This document shows, one piece after another, positions 1-18,778 of a DNA stretch of 60,000 bases. A program made the translations under genes and the position numbers. Under the pieces are notes generated by a model. The model was not told the origin of the DNA, did not search any database, and saw only the letters and a list, made by a program, of their open reading frames with translations. Origin of the DNA: Membranipora membranacea (taxonomy: Eukaryota; Bryozoa; Gymnolaemata; Cheilostomatida; Membraniporidae); NCBI GenBank assembly GCA_914767715.1, contig OU612070.1, positions 10,001,501 to 10,061,500 of the forward strand, written 5' to 3'. Positions within the stretch are counted from its first letter, which is position 1. Each line of letters opens with the position of its first letter.

Positions 1-1110
1 TCAGCTCAATTGATACAGATTTGATCTCATTTATCAATAATTGTGTACATCATGTGATTTTTTCACAGATTCTTGAATTTTGGCAATGAAAGGTTAGAAA
101 GTTAGTCTAGCAGGATTGGTGAGGTATTGATAGTGGGTGATAGCGTTCACACAGAGTAACTTAGCCAGAGCCGTTTAGTGCATATTACTTAATAATGCCA
201 CTAGTGAGGGCGTTGGCCATTAAAGCCGACACACTCCACTGCAAATTATAAGGAAGAGAAGAAGGCAGAATGGCAGAAGGCATCTGAATCCCGACAACTA
301 ACCAACCCCCTCCCTCTACTACACACCAACATGTTTGTCACATCAGCATTGTACCAAAGTTCTCTTCCAGTTCGAATCAGTGCAAACAGTGTCGCCTATC
401 CTGTGTGAAACCACTGATGTTTTAATAATTTTAAAGGTCAAACCAAAAAGGCGTTTCCCAGCGCACAGAGTTTGCTAAGAAAAACAAAAAATCTGACGCA
501 GAAAAAACATCGTCACCGTAAGGCCTTCCTTTTATTCTGCCGCCCGTTGGTAGCAAAGACTGTACTAAAGTCTTAATAATTGCTACTCAGGATGCAGCAA
601 TGAAGCATCAACGCACACAAGTTTGGGTACAATTTTACACCTAGGCAGTTAGCGGACATGTGCTTTGATTGGAATCGATATAAAGCACTCGTGGTAGAAT
701 TAATACTATTGATAATGTCGAGTGGTTGATTAGAAGTGACAGATACAGTTCTGTTTCACATTTAAATCAGTTTGTTTGACCTTGATGATCCCACACTACA
801 ATCTACACAGGGGCAGCCGCCGCAGACCCGCCTCTTTGTGTGAAAAAGAACCGCTCTCTCTCTGTCTCCTCACATGTTATATACGATATTAAGTGTCACA
901 GGTCATGCCAATGTGAATCACTCATCTTAGCCTTAATGCCAGTGGCAGTCATAGAGGAATGGAAATGATCAACTTTTGATTAAAATTTGATCTTCTCCTG
1001 TGGATTATTCACAGGAGACAGTGTAAGCCTTTTTGCACATGCTTGAAATTTTTTGCTAACATTTAATCATCCTCCTTACATGATAAAAGCTCAGACCTTC
1101 CTAAACTGAT

Positions 1111-1186
1111 ACTAGCTAACATAATGTCAGCTCCAAACTAGCTAACATAATGTCAGCTCAAAACTAGCTAACATAATGTCAGCTCC
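1111..1186. repeat. 26-bp tandem repeat, about 2.9 copies
   Basis: The unit begins actagctaacataatgtcag and recurs at 1111, 1137 and 1163. The copies differ only at the bases joining them (tccaa versus tcaaa). Confidence 0.9.
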
Positions 1187-1313
1187 TGTTAATACTTAAC
1201 TCCATTAGAGCGATTGGCTGAAAAATGTCTCATTTCTCAGAGGGGTAAAGACTTGAGTGGAATACAGCTCTCAACTGAGGAAGCTAACATTAAATGCTTT
1301 AGTTAGATGCCAC

Positions 1314-1440
1314 CTTACAAGTAGTCTAAGTGCTCAGACTCCAAGGCGCAGGGAGTTACTTGCGCAAGCTATCAAACTTTGATAGCTTGCGCAAGTAACT
1401 CCCTGCCCCTTGGAGTCTGAGCACTTAGACTACCTTACAA
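1314..1440. mobile_element. Miniature foldback element, 56-bp arms with target duplication
   Basis: Bases 1321-1376 are the reverse complement of 1378-1433 with one mismatch and a one-base loop. The palindrome is flanked on both sides by the direct repeat cttacaa (1314-1320 and 1434-1440), which looks like a target-site duplication. There is no coding capacity. It is either a tiny foldback transposon or a solo pair of terminal inverted repeats. As RNA it would form a 56-bp hairpin. Confidence 0.8.
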
Positions 1441-2559
1441 GCATCCTGGCTTCAAAAATACACAAGGCGTCAGCTGAAAACCCTCAGGTAAAATCACCTA
1501 GCAGTCAGCACAGAAAAGTGTAGTTTACTACCAGTTGACAGTTGTCATGATAGTAATGTAACGGTGCAGCAGAGCTTGGTGCATATAACTTGTAACTGGA
1601 GTTTGAGCTTATGTGAAGCGTAAAAAACAAGATGATGTGGTAACATTGTCCAATAGTTCCAAGAAATTTATAAATGGTATCTGTTTTAGAGAACCTTATT
1701 AACAGCAGATTAAGAAGCCCTCAGACTGCTGTTTTTGTTCCAGCCTATGGTATAAAATATCCTGTTGGGAATCTCCTTTGCAGAAGTTTAACTGCGTCAG
1801 TGACATTGTTTTCTTCAAACTTCGACCATACTAACATCTGCCAACCACCCACAGGGATTTAGTGGCCTTAAACAATAACTTGCACATACATAGTTGTGGT
1901 TGTGTTTAAAGCAGGCTCTCCCAGTTCCCCTTTTTTTTCTGATACTTTCACTGAATAGAAATCTCTCCTCATTTGTAAAGGATTATGATATCAGGAAGGA
2001 TTAAAAAACCATAATATGCTGAATTTTAATGAGTTATGCAATAATTTACATTTTATTCAGTGTTTCAATTTTTTGCAGACTGCGTCATAGATCATCTGAG
2101 GAGAGAAAAATATCTTTGCCAGTTAGTAATAGCAAGGCACAACTCCTGGGTAATAGTACAGCACATCCCTCGATAGCAAAAAACGAGACCACACAGTAAA
2201 ATTGCAATGAGCATGTTTTGTTATTTAATTTAATTGATTCAAAAGTTAATAACAAGGGTGATCATTTTTTGTATCCATTAGAAAAATCTGCATGATAAAC
2301 TATGTTTTCCGTCTTTGAAATTGATTTGTAGCGAATACGAATTCGCAATAATATGTGTGAACGAAAGTAGAAGTCTGTGTAAGTTGCTGTTCAGATCGTC
2401 ATGCATCCCATGACGTTATCTTTTAATCACAATTCTTCAGATTCAGTTGCACCAGCAGTTGCATATAGAAGCGAAAAGTAACTTGAACATTCGAACATAA
2501 CCAACGAGCTATTAGGATTTGTGTCCCCCGGATAGATGAGATTAATAATTCAATCCTAA

Positions 2560-5500
2560 TCACTTAGACTCACAGGCAGCATTCCGTTTGGTGCAGCATG
2601 GCGGTGCTGTCGCTACTGTCCCTGCTGTCGGCTTCTTTTGTTTGATAGTTTTACTCAAGATTTCATAATTCACTTCCCATTCAGACTCTATAGCTGACGG
2701 ACTCGTCTCATCCATGATATATCTACAACAAATAAAGCAGCAATGCTTTATATCAATTAAAGTTACTCTAGAGGAGCGAAGTCTTCCCATACTGGCTAGA
2801 CTAGGGAGATTATTACTCCTATATGGTAGACTTGTCACGCGGCTACTTTTTTGTTTTGGGGGTAAAAAAACAATAAAGTAGCCACTTAACAAGGCTACCT
2901 CTAGGGTAAGCTCTGAAACATCTGGATAGTAGATTGCCAGTCGAGCTGATATATATCTAGATCTGCAAGACGCTAGACAGTCTTGGGGGGACCAGAGGGT
3001 GCGTGACTCATTGTTATCAGGCAGGGGAGACTGAGGGTATACTGGTACCTTCTTCCCACCTATGGTGCACTGTTGAAAAACAGAGTGGATAAGAATTCCA
3101 TCAAAGATTGATTTAGGCAATGTTAATTTGTATCATTGGAAGGGATCACTTTTTTCCAAGGTCACATACCGGGCCTCTTTATTCCAAGTTACCGGTCAGT
3201 TGTATGACCGCATCGTTTTATCAAAACTGGTGCACTGAGAGGACTTCCTTTCTAAATTGATCATTACTTTCTCGGACCCAAGGGCATCTGTTCAGTGCTC
3301 ACATCAGCTAGGTAGTCAACGTCAAAGTGAAAGATCACCGGGTAAAACCCTTAATCACCTTCACGCTATGAATGGTTTTGGGGGAGTGGAGATCATACTT
3401 GACAGTCTATCATTTAGAGCACATGTTACGCAGCATTAGCCTGTCCAGGGTACAATCTTATGACTGTGACAGATCGTACCAGACAGCGCAGAATGTCGCT
3501 TCCTGGACTTTAAGATTCTCAGAATTCTGATGTTTCCGTAAAATTCCATAATTATCTAACCGTTGTGTAGCCATGTCTGCTCTTTTTATCTTTTTCCGAT
3601 CCCGTAACAAATGCTTTATTGCTGCTGAATAGTTGTATGTTTGGTCAAGTTGTCTTGTCATGACACATCCAAATAACAACATTAAAGTTACCAGATGATG
3701 TTTTGACATCAAGTCCTGGAGTGAAGCTGCAGAGATGGCGAAAGATCGGTCTAGATGGAGGGAGCAAGACATGAATATACTGGCGCAATATTCCAGAAGG
3801 AATCCTACAACCTTCGGAGCCAATTGGTAACCTATCTACATTTCCAAAGGCTGTTACATCATATTGCATATATTTTAATTTTAGTTACATAATTTTTTAC
3901 TGACCCTGCTTTTGATTTGTAGAATGACATAGCGGACTTATTATCTTGGAATACCGTCAGTATCACCTTTTTCATTGATGTCCTGCAAATATCAAATTAT
4001 AAATAAATATATAAACACATACAAATGTGGAAGAGTAAATGTTAGATAGACGTTAATTAAGCTAGTTAGGAAGTGACTCAAAGATAGTAAGAACTTAATT
4101 TTGGCTAGCTGATGTGGGAGTCTATATATTGTCAGGAGGCGAGCAAATGTTTGCTAGCCTTAACTTTGGCTATTTAAAGCCTGTGGAAAACTTTCGCAGC
4201 AAATATTTTGAACCGCTAGGGTGTATACAGTGCACCTTCTGAGGACCACCTAGTTAGGCAAAGTCTGAATTAAGTTAAATTAGGATATATTGAGACTTAG
4301 TGAGAGAGCAAGAATATTATCAACTAGTAACAATTTTATGTATCACTTAGAGAAATGTTTACTTACTGGAATGCCATCAGCTCGAGGAGTTGCATCATAA
4401 ATCTACCGAGGCCTTTTCTCTGTACTTGTGGTTCCAATTGCATCTCATAACTGTAATGAAATAAGAAATTATCAATTAGAACTGGTACATACCTCACAAT
4501 AGGAATATACTGTAAAGAGGACTCAAATGAGAGAATCTAGGAAAAATTATCACCAGTACCTAGGTCCTAGATGCATAAATATTATATAGAGATTAATGTA
4601 GCTAGTATGGATGTGACTTTATGAGAGTCAGCACCAACTTTCTCCTGCTAAGGTTGGAGTAGATTATATAAAGTAAAGAGGGCAAGTAAATGCTAGCTAG
4701 CCATATATTTTGCTATCCCAAAAGTACGCGTAAAGACGAAATTTTCCTCAAGCAAATACTTCACTTCATCCCTCTAGAGTTTCTTCATATTCATCCATGA
4801 GATTATTTGGAGTTGAAAGGGAGTTATGCCCAACCGTATAAATAGAAGATAACTCCCATGAGAAATGTGAGCTTTTTAGAGAGAAGTCAATCGAACAAAA
4901 ATTACATACACATCAGTTGCAATATTATTTGATAACGCCACAAATAGAAAACCTATGCTGCCTGCAACGACTAGGCTCTATTATTACACTAGAACTCTAC
5001 TATCAATCAACTAAGCCTACTGATTCGTTAGGCAGCCATAGTGGTACCCACCAATATATGACAGCTAGGTCGTAGTCCATATCAAATCTAAAGTGACAGA
5101 AGCCCACAGGTTCTCCAGTACTCGTCTTAGCTATTAGATATTGTGCTCTGTCTTCTAATAACTCTCCTCGTTTTTCCTTATCTTTCCAATCTCCTCCGTA
5201 TCTGAACAAAATAGGGTTTATTCTAAGCGTGGAAACAGTATTTCTTTCAACATTTGCTAGCAATGTACCACAGTAACATGTAAAGTTGTCTGAATTCATG
5301 CTAACAAGTATCTACGAGGATGTTTTAGTGGGGTTAAAGCGTCAATTTCTTATCATCTGACAAGTTTTCCTACCAACATCAATAATTGTCTGATTTTGTC
5401 GGTGCTGACATTTCTCAAAGCTATTCTTAGGTTTATATTCACAAAACTATTGGTTTCATTCTCAAAGAGCCAAAAAGTACCCAACATTGATTCCGGGTCC

Positions 5501-7958
5501 ATACGCTGTAGGCATGAGTAGTATTTCTAGCTTCACACAAAAGAATTGACAATTCGAAATAGATAACCTATCAACCAGGCGAGTGGCAAGTTTTGGGCAG
5601 CCGTAAAACAGATGCCAAGTTAGTGGTTGGATGGATACATTGAACTCCTGTTAACTGTAACCTAGAATAGTGTCGCTGTTAATGGCATTCCATGAGAAAT
5701 TAACAGTGGAATGTACCCACATCAACAACGAATTAGGCAGCAAGGGTGTCCCTTGAAAACTTAATGAAATAAGCGATGCTTGACAGCCAGTTTTATGCTT
5801 ACAGTTCCTCCATGTTCCTCTTTGTGATCTGGAATCCCCACTCCTGAATATCTTTAGGCCAATTAGTAGCCAAGTCACACTCAAATGTAACACTCACACT
5901 GAAATCATAGAAAGGTGATACTGACCCATACACAAATAAAACAGGTATGTTGTAAACAGTCATAAGAAGACGCAAGCAACGTTCTTGTTTGAGTGCTCAA
6001 ATTAACTCTGAGTTGTATTGAATTATAAAACACTGCGATAGATGACAATTGGACACAGAATGACAGTATGTGACCTTTTAGCTCAACGAAATATTTTATT
6101 TCTATGTATGTGGCGGAGACAGAAAACAATATCAATATCCTAGTATAATATTGAGCACTTCAGCTTACATTGCAGAGACGTGGCTTTTTTATCGATTGTA
6201 ATTGATGAAAAGAATGTCAAACCTAAACAGGTTGCAACAGACTAAACACTAATCACAACTAGACATGACATGTGGGTGATCTTTCTTGACTGAGCAATAC
6301 AGATTCATACCCATTTCTCTCGTATTTCTTGAACATGGGAGCCAGCAGGCTCAATGGTTGGTCTACATCGTTAGCAGCGTTTACTAGACCCTGCTCCTCA
6401 GCAATCTTCTTAGCTTCCTAAGAGCAAACAGTCATATATGATTAACGGATACGCTCGAGATTGGCTGGGTATAGTCGGGTTATAGTTTACTGATTCTATG
6501 ATCACATCACTTGAGGAGTTTCACACACAATCTGGTCGCAACAACGGGTTTGTGCCTGCTACCTGTGGGCCAAGGGCACAACTTGCACTTTTTAAAACAT
6601 TCATTCAAGTGTAACAAAGAAAGATACATAGCCTGAGCTCTGTGTTTGAACAGATAATGATGAAGTTGAATGATAAACAATTTACCTCTTTTCTTGCTTC
6701 TCGTCTGAGTTTGTGCTTATCATTGTTCTTTCCTTTCTAAAACAATAAAGTAAAAGAAAACTAAGTTGATCAATTGTCACTACATACATACATATGAGGG
6801 GTTACTGTTCCCAGTGCACTTTTCAAATTCCGCGTGAGGCTAACAACATAGCTCAATCTTTCGGTAAGATATGGTAGCTAGGAAAGCACTATACACAGAG
6901 AGTGGCATGGTGTGCAGTATAACTGATATGTATATATGAATTTGGGCTTCCAGTGTGTGGGTATATTCTGACAAGAAAATTCAATGGAACTGCAACAACT
7001 TATAGTGATTAGGATGTCGTACCTGGTCCCTTGATTGGGCCTACAGAGCCTTACCTACCCATCAAATAACATACAAGAACCCAGGTCTATGTCTAGACGG
7101 TAGAGAGTTGGTACTGGCTGATAACTAACCAACCACTCACTATTATTATGGTTCAGTGAAAAAGTAATTATATTTTATTAGTATCAGTAGCCAGAAGAGT
7201 GGGTTGGGGGCAAGTCACAAGAGAGTGTCTAATAATAATAGTAAGCAACTTGTAAGTAGAGGAGTACTGTAGGGTAGTACAGCACTACTCTGCCTATTCT
7301 ACTAACTAACTGAAGTCTAGCTCTGGTCTACCTACGTACCAACAAATTAGTTACTTATTCTAAGTCTTAGATTAGGCCTACCTACTTTTAGCAAGGAGTA
7401 GTAGTAAGTAATATCTAATTTAATCAAGAACACAGCATACAAGCAGCTGGTCCGGCCAGTCCTAGAATATGCCCGGCCTCTACAGTCTGGGACTCGGCAG
7501 CTGACTCTACTCTACTACCAACCGGCTCGAAGCTGTGCAGAGAAGAGCAGCCCCAAGCAGCCAGCGTTTCATCAGCTAGGAGACATGCTGAGCAGTACTT
7601 TATACCTACGTCAAACACCCTCCACTACCAGAGGTCGTTTTTCATCCGTACAGCCAAGAACTGGAATGCCCTACCCACTTCATGTCCCCCCCCGCATGCA
7701 TAACAACCCCCAACTGTTCAATTATCAAAATTGTTGCTGATCGGTAAGGTTGAACAGGGAGAATTCCATTCTCCCTGGGTTGAACGACATACGAGAAAAT
7801 CAGACTGTCAAGTCACAGCATATGCTGGCACTGGAACAAGGGCATAGCTTGACTGGAAACTAGACAAGACTCACTCATCAATCCAGGTTCAAATCATTAT
7901 CAAGGTTCAAATTTAATTGGCGAGCACAAAATCGCAGGAGTAATTAACTTACAGTCAT
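2560..7958 (-). CDS. NAA40: N-alpha-acetyltransferase 40 (NatD)
   Basis: This is a GNAT-fold enzyme that transfers acetyl from acetyl-CoA to the N-terminus of histones H4 and H2A. The eight exons (reverse strand) are 7953-7958, 6686-6736, 6311-6417, 5803-5898, 5052-5201, 4367-4450, 3905-3982 and 2560-2722. Every junction is GT-AG and in phase, giving 244 residues against 237 in human. A Lys/Arg-rich N-terminus (MTKGKNNDKHKLRREARKE) is followed by the family block FKKYERNG (about 48-55), then YLIAK and CHFRFD. The acetyl-CoA loop QRKGLG is at 147-152, then MKKVILTVF, and the C-terminal DETSPSA...NYEILSK. Exon 1 encodes only Met-Thr. That start was chosen because its donor is perfect and in phase, and because the NatD N-terminus is basic. 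No active-site damage is visible. The last exon lies in a longer open frame whose upstream part is intron. Confidence 0.94.
7431..7700 (+). mobile_element. Non-LTR retrotransposon relic, end of reverse transcriptase
   Basis: The plus strand encodes AYKQLVRPVLEYA, the block that follows the catalytic core in CR1/jockey-type LINE reverse transcriptases. After a frame change it encodes EAVQRRAA, and near 7620-7690 LHYQRSFFIRTAKNWNALP, the usual C-terminal block of these proteins. Frameshifts and missing stretches show it is dead. It lies in NAA40 intron 1, antisense to that gene. Open frames on the other strand here are shadows. Confidence 0.75.
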
Positions 7959-9332
7959 TTTGTAGAGAAAGAGGTCAGAAATAGGTGGGTAGTTATTTGA
8001 GATGTTTGTGATTCCGGTTATATTGTACAAGTGTAGATTGAGTTAGATCTTGATCAGAAGATCCACCTTCTTTTTGTCAACACACTCAGCTTTCCATGTG
8101 ATGTTTCCCGCCAGATGATGCCAAGTATTCCTAATATTTGTTTGGGGCTGTGACAAACTATGTGAAGTGGAAGAGGATTCTGGGCTATACATCAACCCAT
8201 CAAACTGAAAATGATATATGGTTTATGAAGATGGGAACACAACTTCCCTAATTATAAGGCTAGTTTGACATGAGAAGAAATATGTACTACACACTTTTTT
8301 CTGTTGGGGACAAACTTCCTGCTTTTAGGATGCATTCACACCCTCAGCATGAGGCTTAATTGCACCAACCCAATCTTAAGTTTATTTATTACTATAAGGT
8401 GAAATTGATCCTCCTGATTCGTTTTTTTTTGTGTTATCAGACATGTAACATGTCTTGCGACACGCATGCGGCCCCTACAGCACCCACAAAGATGCTGTTT
8501 AGACCTCCCTGTCACTTATCTTACAACACTCTTCGCCAGCGTCTGTTTGCAGTGCACAGTCAGCATGGCATAATATTTTGTAACGTGAATACCTTTTTTA
8601 GACAAAGCTTAGCTTTCATCCAATTTATTTAAATACATTATAATAAATACTGTAATTGGTTTTCTGCTTCAGAAAATATATGGCACATTGTAACAGCAAT
8701 TAAGTAAAGTCAAAGTATCTTGTGAGCCTGGTATACGGTCAAAAACAGAAAACTGTGTCCGAAAACAGCAAAACAAATTTATAAAAAGCTATATTTGCGT
8801 CTAACCACTTTATATGGCTGTAAATGTGATGGAAATGAAACAAGAGAACAGAAAGCCAAGTGTCTTGATCAACAATTTTCACATGTAAATTTTGTAACAT
8901 ATTATTGATCAACTGACATAGGAATTCAAAACTATGTTACTAATTGCTAGTGGATACTCACAAAACAAAAGACTTACAATTAGAAGTTCGCAAAACTTTC
9001 TAAAAGTAAAAATTCATTCAAATTCAAACACATGAGGTCAACCATTCAGGACCAGGTCATTGTATTAATTTCCATCAAAAGTGAGGCAGTTTGCTTTTGG
9101 AATACCCACAATTCAAAGTGAATAAACATATAAACTACCAAAAGGCAAAATAGGAAACTTTTCGGCCAAGAGTACAACTTTCTCACGAAATGTTATGCAC
9201 ACACCCATAACAGGTTGGCATTTTATGGCCCTAAATGTGCAAGTGTACATTTAGGAAACAGCTCTCCATATGTTTTCCTCCTGATAAAGGCTAACTCCAT
9301 TAGATACTCTGTAGTACCGGCAAAGATAGTTG
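7959..9332. other. Spacer between SQOR 3' end and NAA40 5' end
   Basis: Both flanking genes are read leftward, so this holds the NAA40 promoter and 5' untranslated region plus the SQOR 3' untranslated region. On the reverse strand, AATAAA-type signals occur near 8383-8390 and 8626. The only coding-like piece is the candidate exon at 8043-8204. No other gene is seen. Confidence 0.5.
8043..8204 (-). other. Candidate orphan terminal exon (53 codons)
   Basis: A reverse-strand frame opens directly after a good acceptor (ttttcag, ending at 8205) and runs 53 codons to TAA. It starts FDGLMYSPES and contains NTWHHLAGNITWKAEC and VDKKKVDLLIKI. The composition looks like protein, but I do not recognise it and found no convincing upstream exon between it and SQOR. 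It may instead be 5' untranslated sequence of NAA40, whose start codon is 85 bp further along. Confidence 0.2.
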
Positions 9333-16845
<7,513 letters not shown>

Positions 16846-17834
16846 TTTTAGTTGTATCTACAAGCATGGTGTTATTTGGTTTTATGGGATTCAACAACAG
16901 AAGACAAAATGTTGGATGTAATGAGGAGTCTTCACACCCAACTCCTTGCAATTGTGATGTATAGCAGCATAATTATGACACTGACCTTAGTGAAGAAAGT
17001 TGAATACTCAGTGTGGAGTATTCTATTATTTTTTGTATGCTGTATGTATGGTGATCTGGAACATCAGGATATGACCATGAAAAAAAATTTCCCTGCTAGT
17101 TAAATGTTGCAAAATGCTGGAATAACTTCATGTTCAAACATCATGTTAACTAGACGTCCACAGCTTAAGGTTATAACACAGTGTGCTGACGCAAGCTCAA
17201 GGGTAAGTATTTTATGATGCTGATAAATTAATTTCCCTGGAACAAAGAGTAGAAAATGACGCAACGATTTCACAAAAATGCATCATAAAAAACCAGACAC
17301 CCAATGATAAACCTGGTGTGTTAATGCAGGCTGCAAGGTGAAGGGTCTACTCACCTTTTGGTAGTGTCCTCCTATATCTTTCTCTGATAACTAGTATCCC
17401 TGTATCCCTGCAGTATGGTGTTTGCAAAAATAACCAATACTGCATGCAGCTTATATAGCTGTAGCATGCATGTATTGCATCATAAATTACGTGACTTGAA
17501 TATTTCGCAATGACTTGTTCAATAGATTGCTGAAAAACTATTGTCCCAATCTAATTACTGAAACAGTTAAAATATCCGGGTAACGACCAGCAGAATCTAG
17601 ATGCTGATTGTAAACACAGAAAACTCTAGGGCTTTAAGGAAATGTTGCCACTACATGAACATTTACACTATGGAGGGCAAAATCTAGTCATATTTCGCTA
17701 TTTTCACAAGACATAATACCCAGTCTGTCACCCATAATTTTGGACATCAATATCTAAATTGCTATTTTATTGATAGTGTATGTTGATCATCATAGCAAAT
17801 GGGACATCGGATTGGGCGAATGCTGCACCTCCCC

Positions 17835-18168
17835 CAGGGGCGTCAGAAAGATTTACCAAGGGATGCTCCTTTTAGCTGTGGAATAGTTAGTGGCATGTGT
17901 AAGCGGGGAGGGTGCGGGAGAGAAAATTTTTGAAATTCGAGACCCAAAAAGAGACATTCTGGTACATACCAGCCAACTTTTATGGATGAGCAACACCAAG
18001 CATGATACCAAAAATATTTAACAGCAACAGCCTCTTGCCCGGGCCCCGATTGAAAGTTCTAGCGATAAAAGAAAACATTGAGTTCCAATTGTTAAAAAAA
18101 AAAAAAATTTAAACCTCCCAAGGGGTGCTCACTTGAGCACCCTGAGCACCCCTTCTGACGCCCATGAG
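17835..18168. mobile_element. Miniature inverted-repeat element (hAT-like)
   Basis: The left end CAGGGGCGTCAGAAAG matches, in reverse complement, the right end CTTCTGACGCCCATG. Flanks acctcccc and tcctcccc could be an imperfect 8-bp target duplication, though the exact right border is uncertain by two bases. A T/A-rich tract and the words ggtgctc and gagcacc lie inside. There is no coding capacity. Confidence 0.55.
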
Positions 18169-18639
18169 TCCTCCCCAAACCAGTCTCACCGAATGAATTA
18201 AAAAAAGCTGCTCTACTGTAAATCAAGGCTTTTCAACAAAGAGATGAATAACATTTTTCCATATAACTATATATTTTACGGTTTTGTGGTAAAAAGAGTG
18301 TGAAAAAAGGGAAACATAGTCTTCAGAACATAGTTAGCATGTTTATAGTAAAAATGCAATCATTCATTTTATAATATAGCCTAGCCTAGCCTAGAAAATA
18401 ATGCCATATATGCCTATATGAAGGGCTCTGAAATTGTAGGAGTTAAAATATGAAGCTGCTTATTAATAACAAAGACTAACCTCTTGAAAAGAGTACTGAG
18501 CTATATAGAAAAAGATAAGCCTGTGGTAATTAGCACCATGCTTGGGAGTGATCTCCTCCTTCTTACAAATATCTACCACATAGATGTGGCCTGTGTTGGA
18601 AATAGTTGGTGTGAGTCCCATATCAGGAAGGGTAGGAAC

Positions 18640-18662
18640 ATAGAGTATATAATAACTCTATG
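18640..18662. repeat. 23-bp near-palindrome, also present at 21420-21442
   Basis: The core tagagtatataataactcta is identical in both places, with arms atagagt/actctat. One copy lies in the 3' flank of MAN2C1, the other in its intron 18. Confidence 0.7.
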
Positions 18663-18778
18663 GATAGGACCCACAGAAATTAAGCTCTGAGAAAAGTATA
18701 AGGTTCACCAGATGGAGATACAAATTGACTTATGTACCTCCATAGAGCGAAGAGCAGGAGAGCACCTGGTTCAGGCTG

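Larger units (their letters stand above)
1..2559. other. Intergenic region downstream of NAA40
   Basis: No gene can be supported here. A reading frame at about 216-419 (+) is open without a start codon and ends in a stop. It could be a terminal exon of a gene lying to the left, but it matches no family I know. The region otherwise holds the 26-bp tandem repeat and the foldback element listed separately. Both could lie near or within the 3' flank of NAA40, which is read leftward and ends at 2560. Confidence 0.5.
16846..18778. other. Spacer between MAN2C1 3' end and SQOR 5' end
   Basis: It should hold the SQOR promoter and 5' untranslated region on the right of 16845 and the MAN2C1 3' untranslated region on the left of 18779, both read leftward. 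A short open frame at 16852-17103 (+) resembles no family. The only structured feature is the inverted-repeat element at about 17835-18168. Confidence 0.5.

Noticed and set aside
2723-3120. Upstream extension of the open frame over the last NAA40 exon
   Set aside because: The frame is open by chance. The acceptor at 2723 joins the previous exon exactly within the conserved region.
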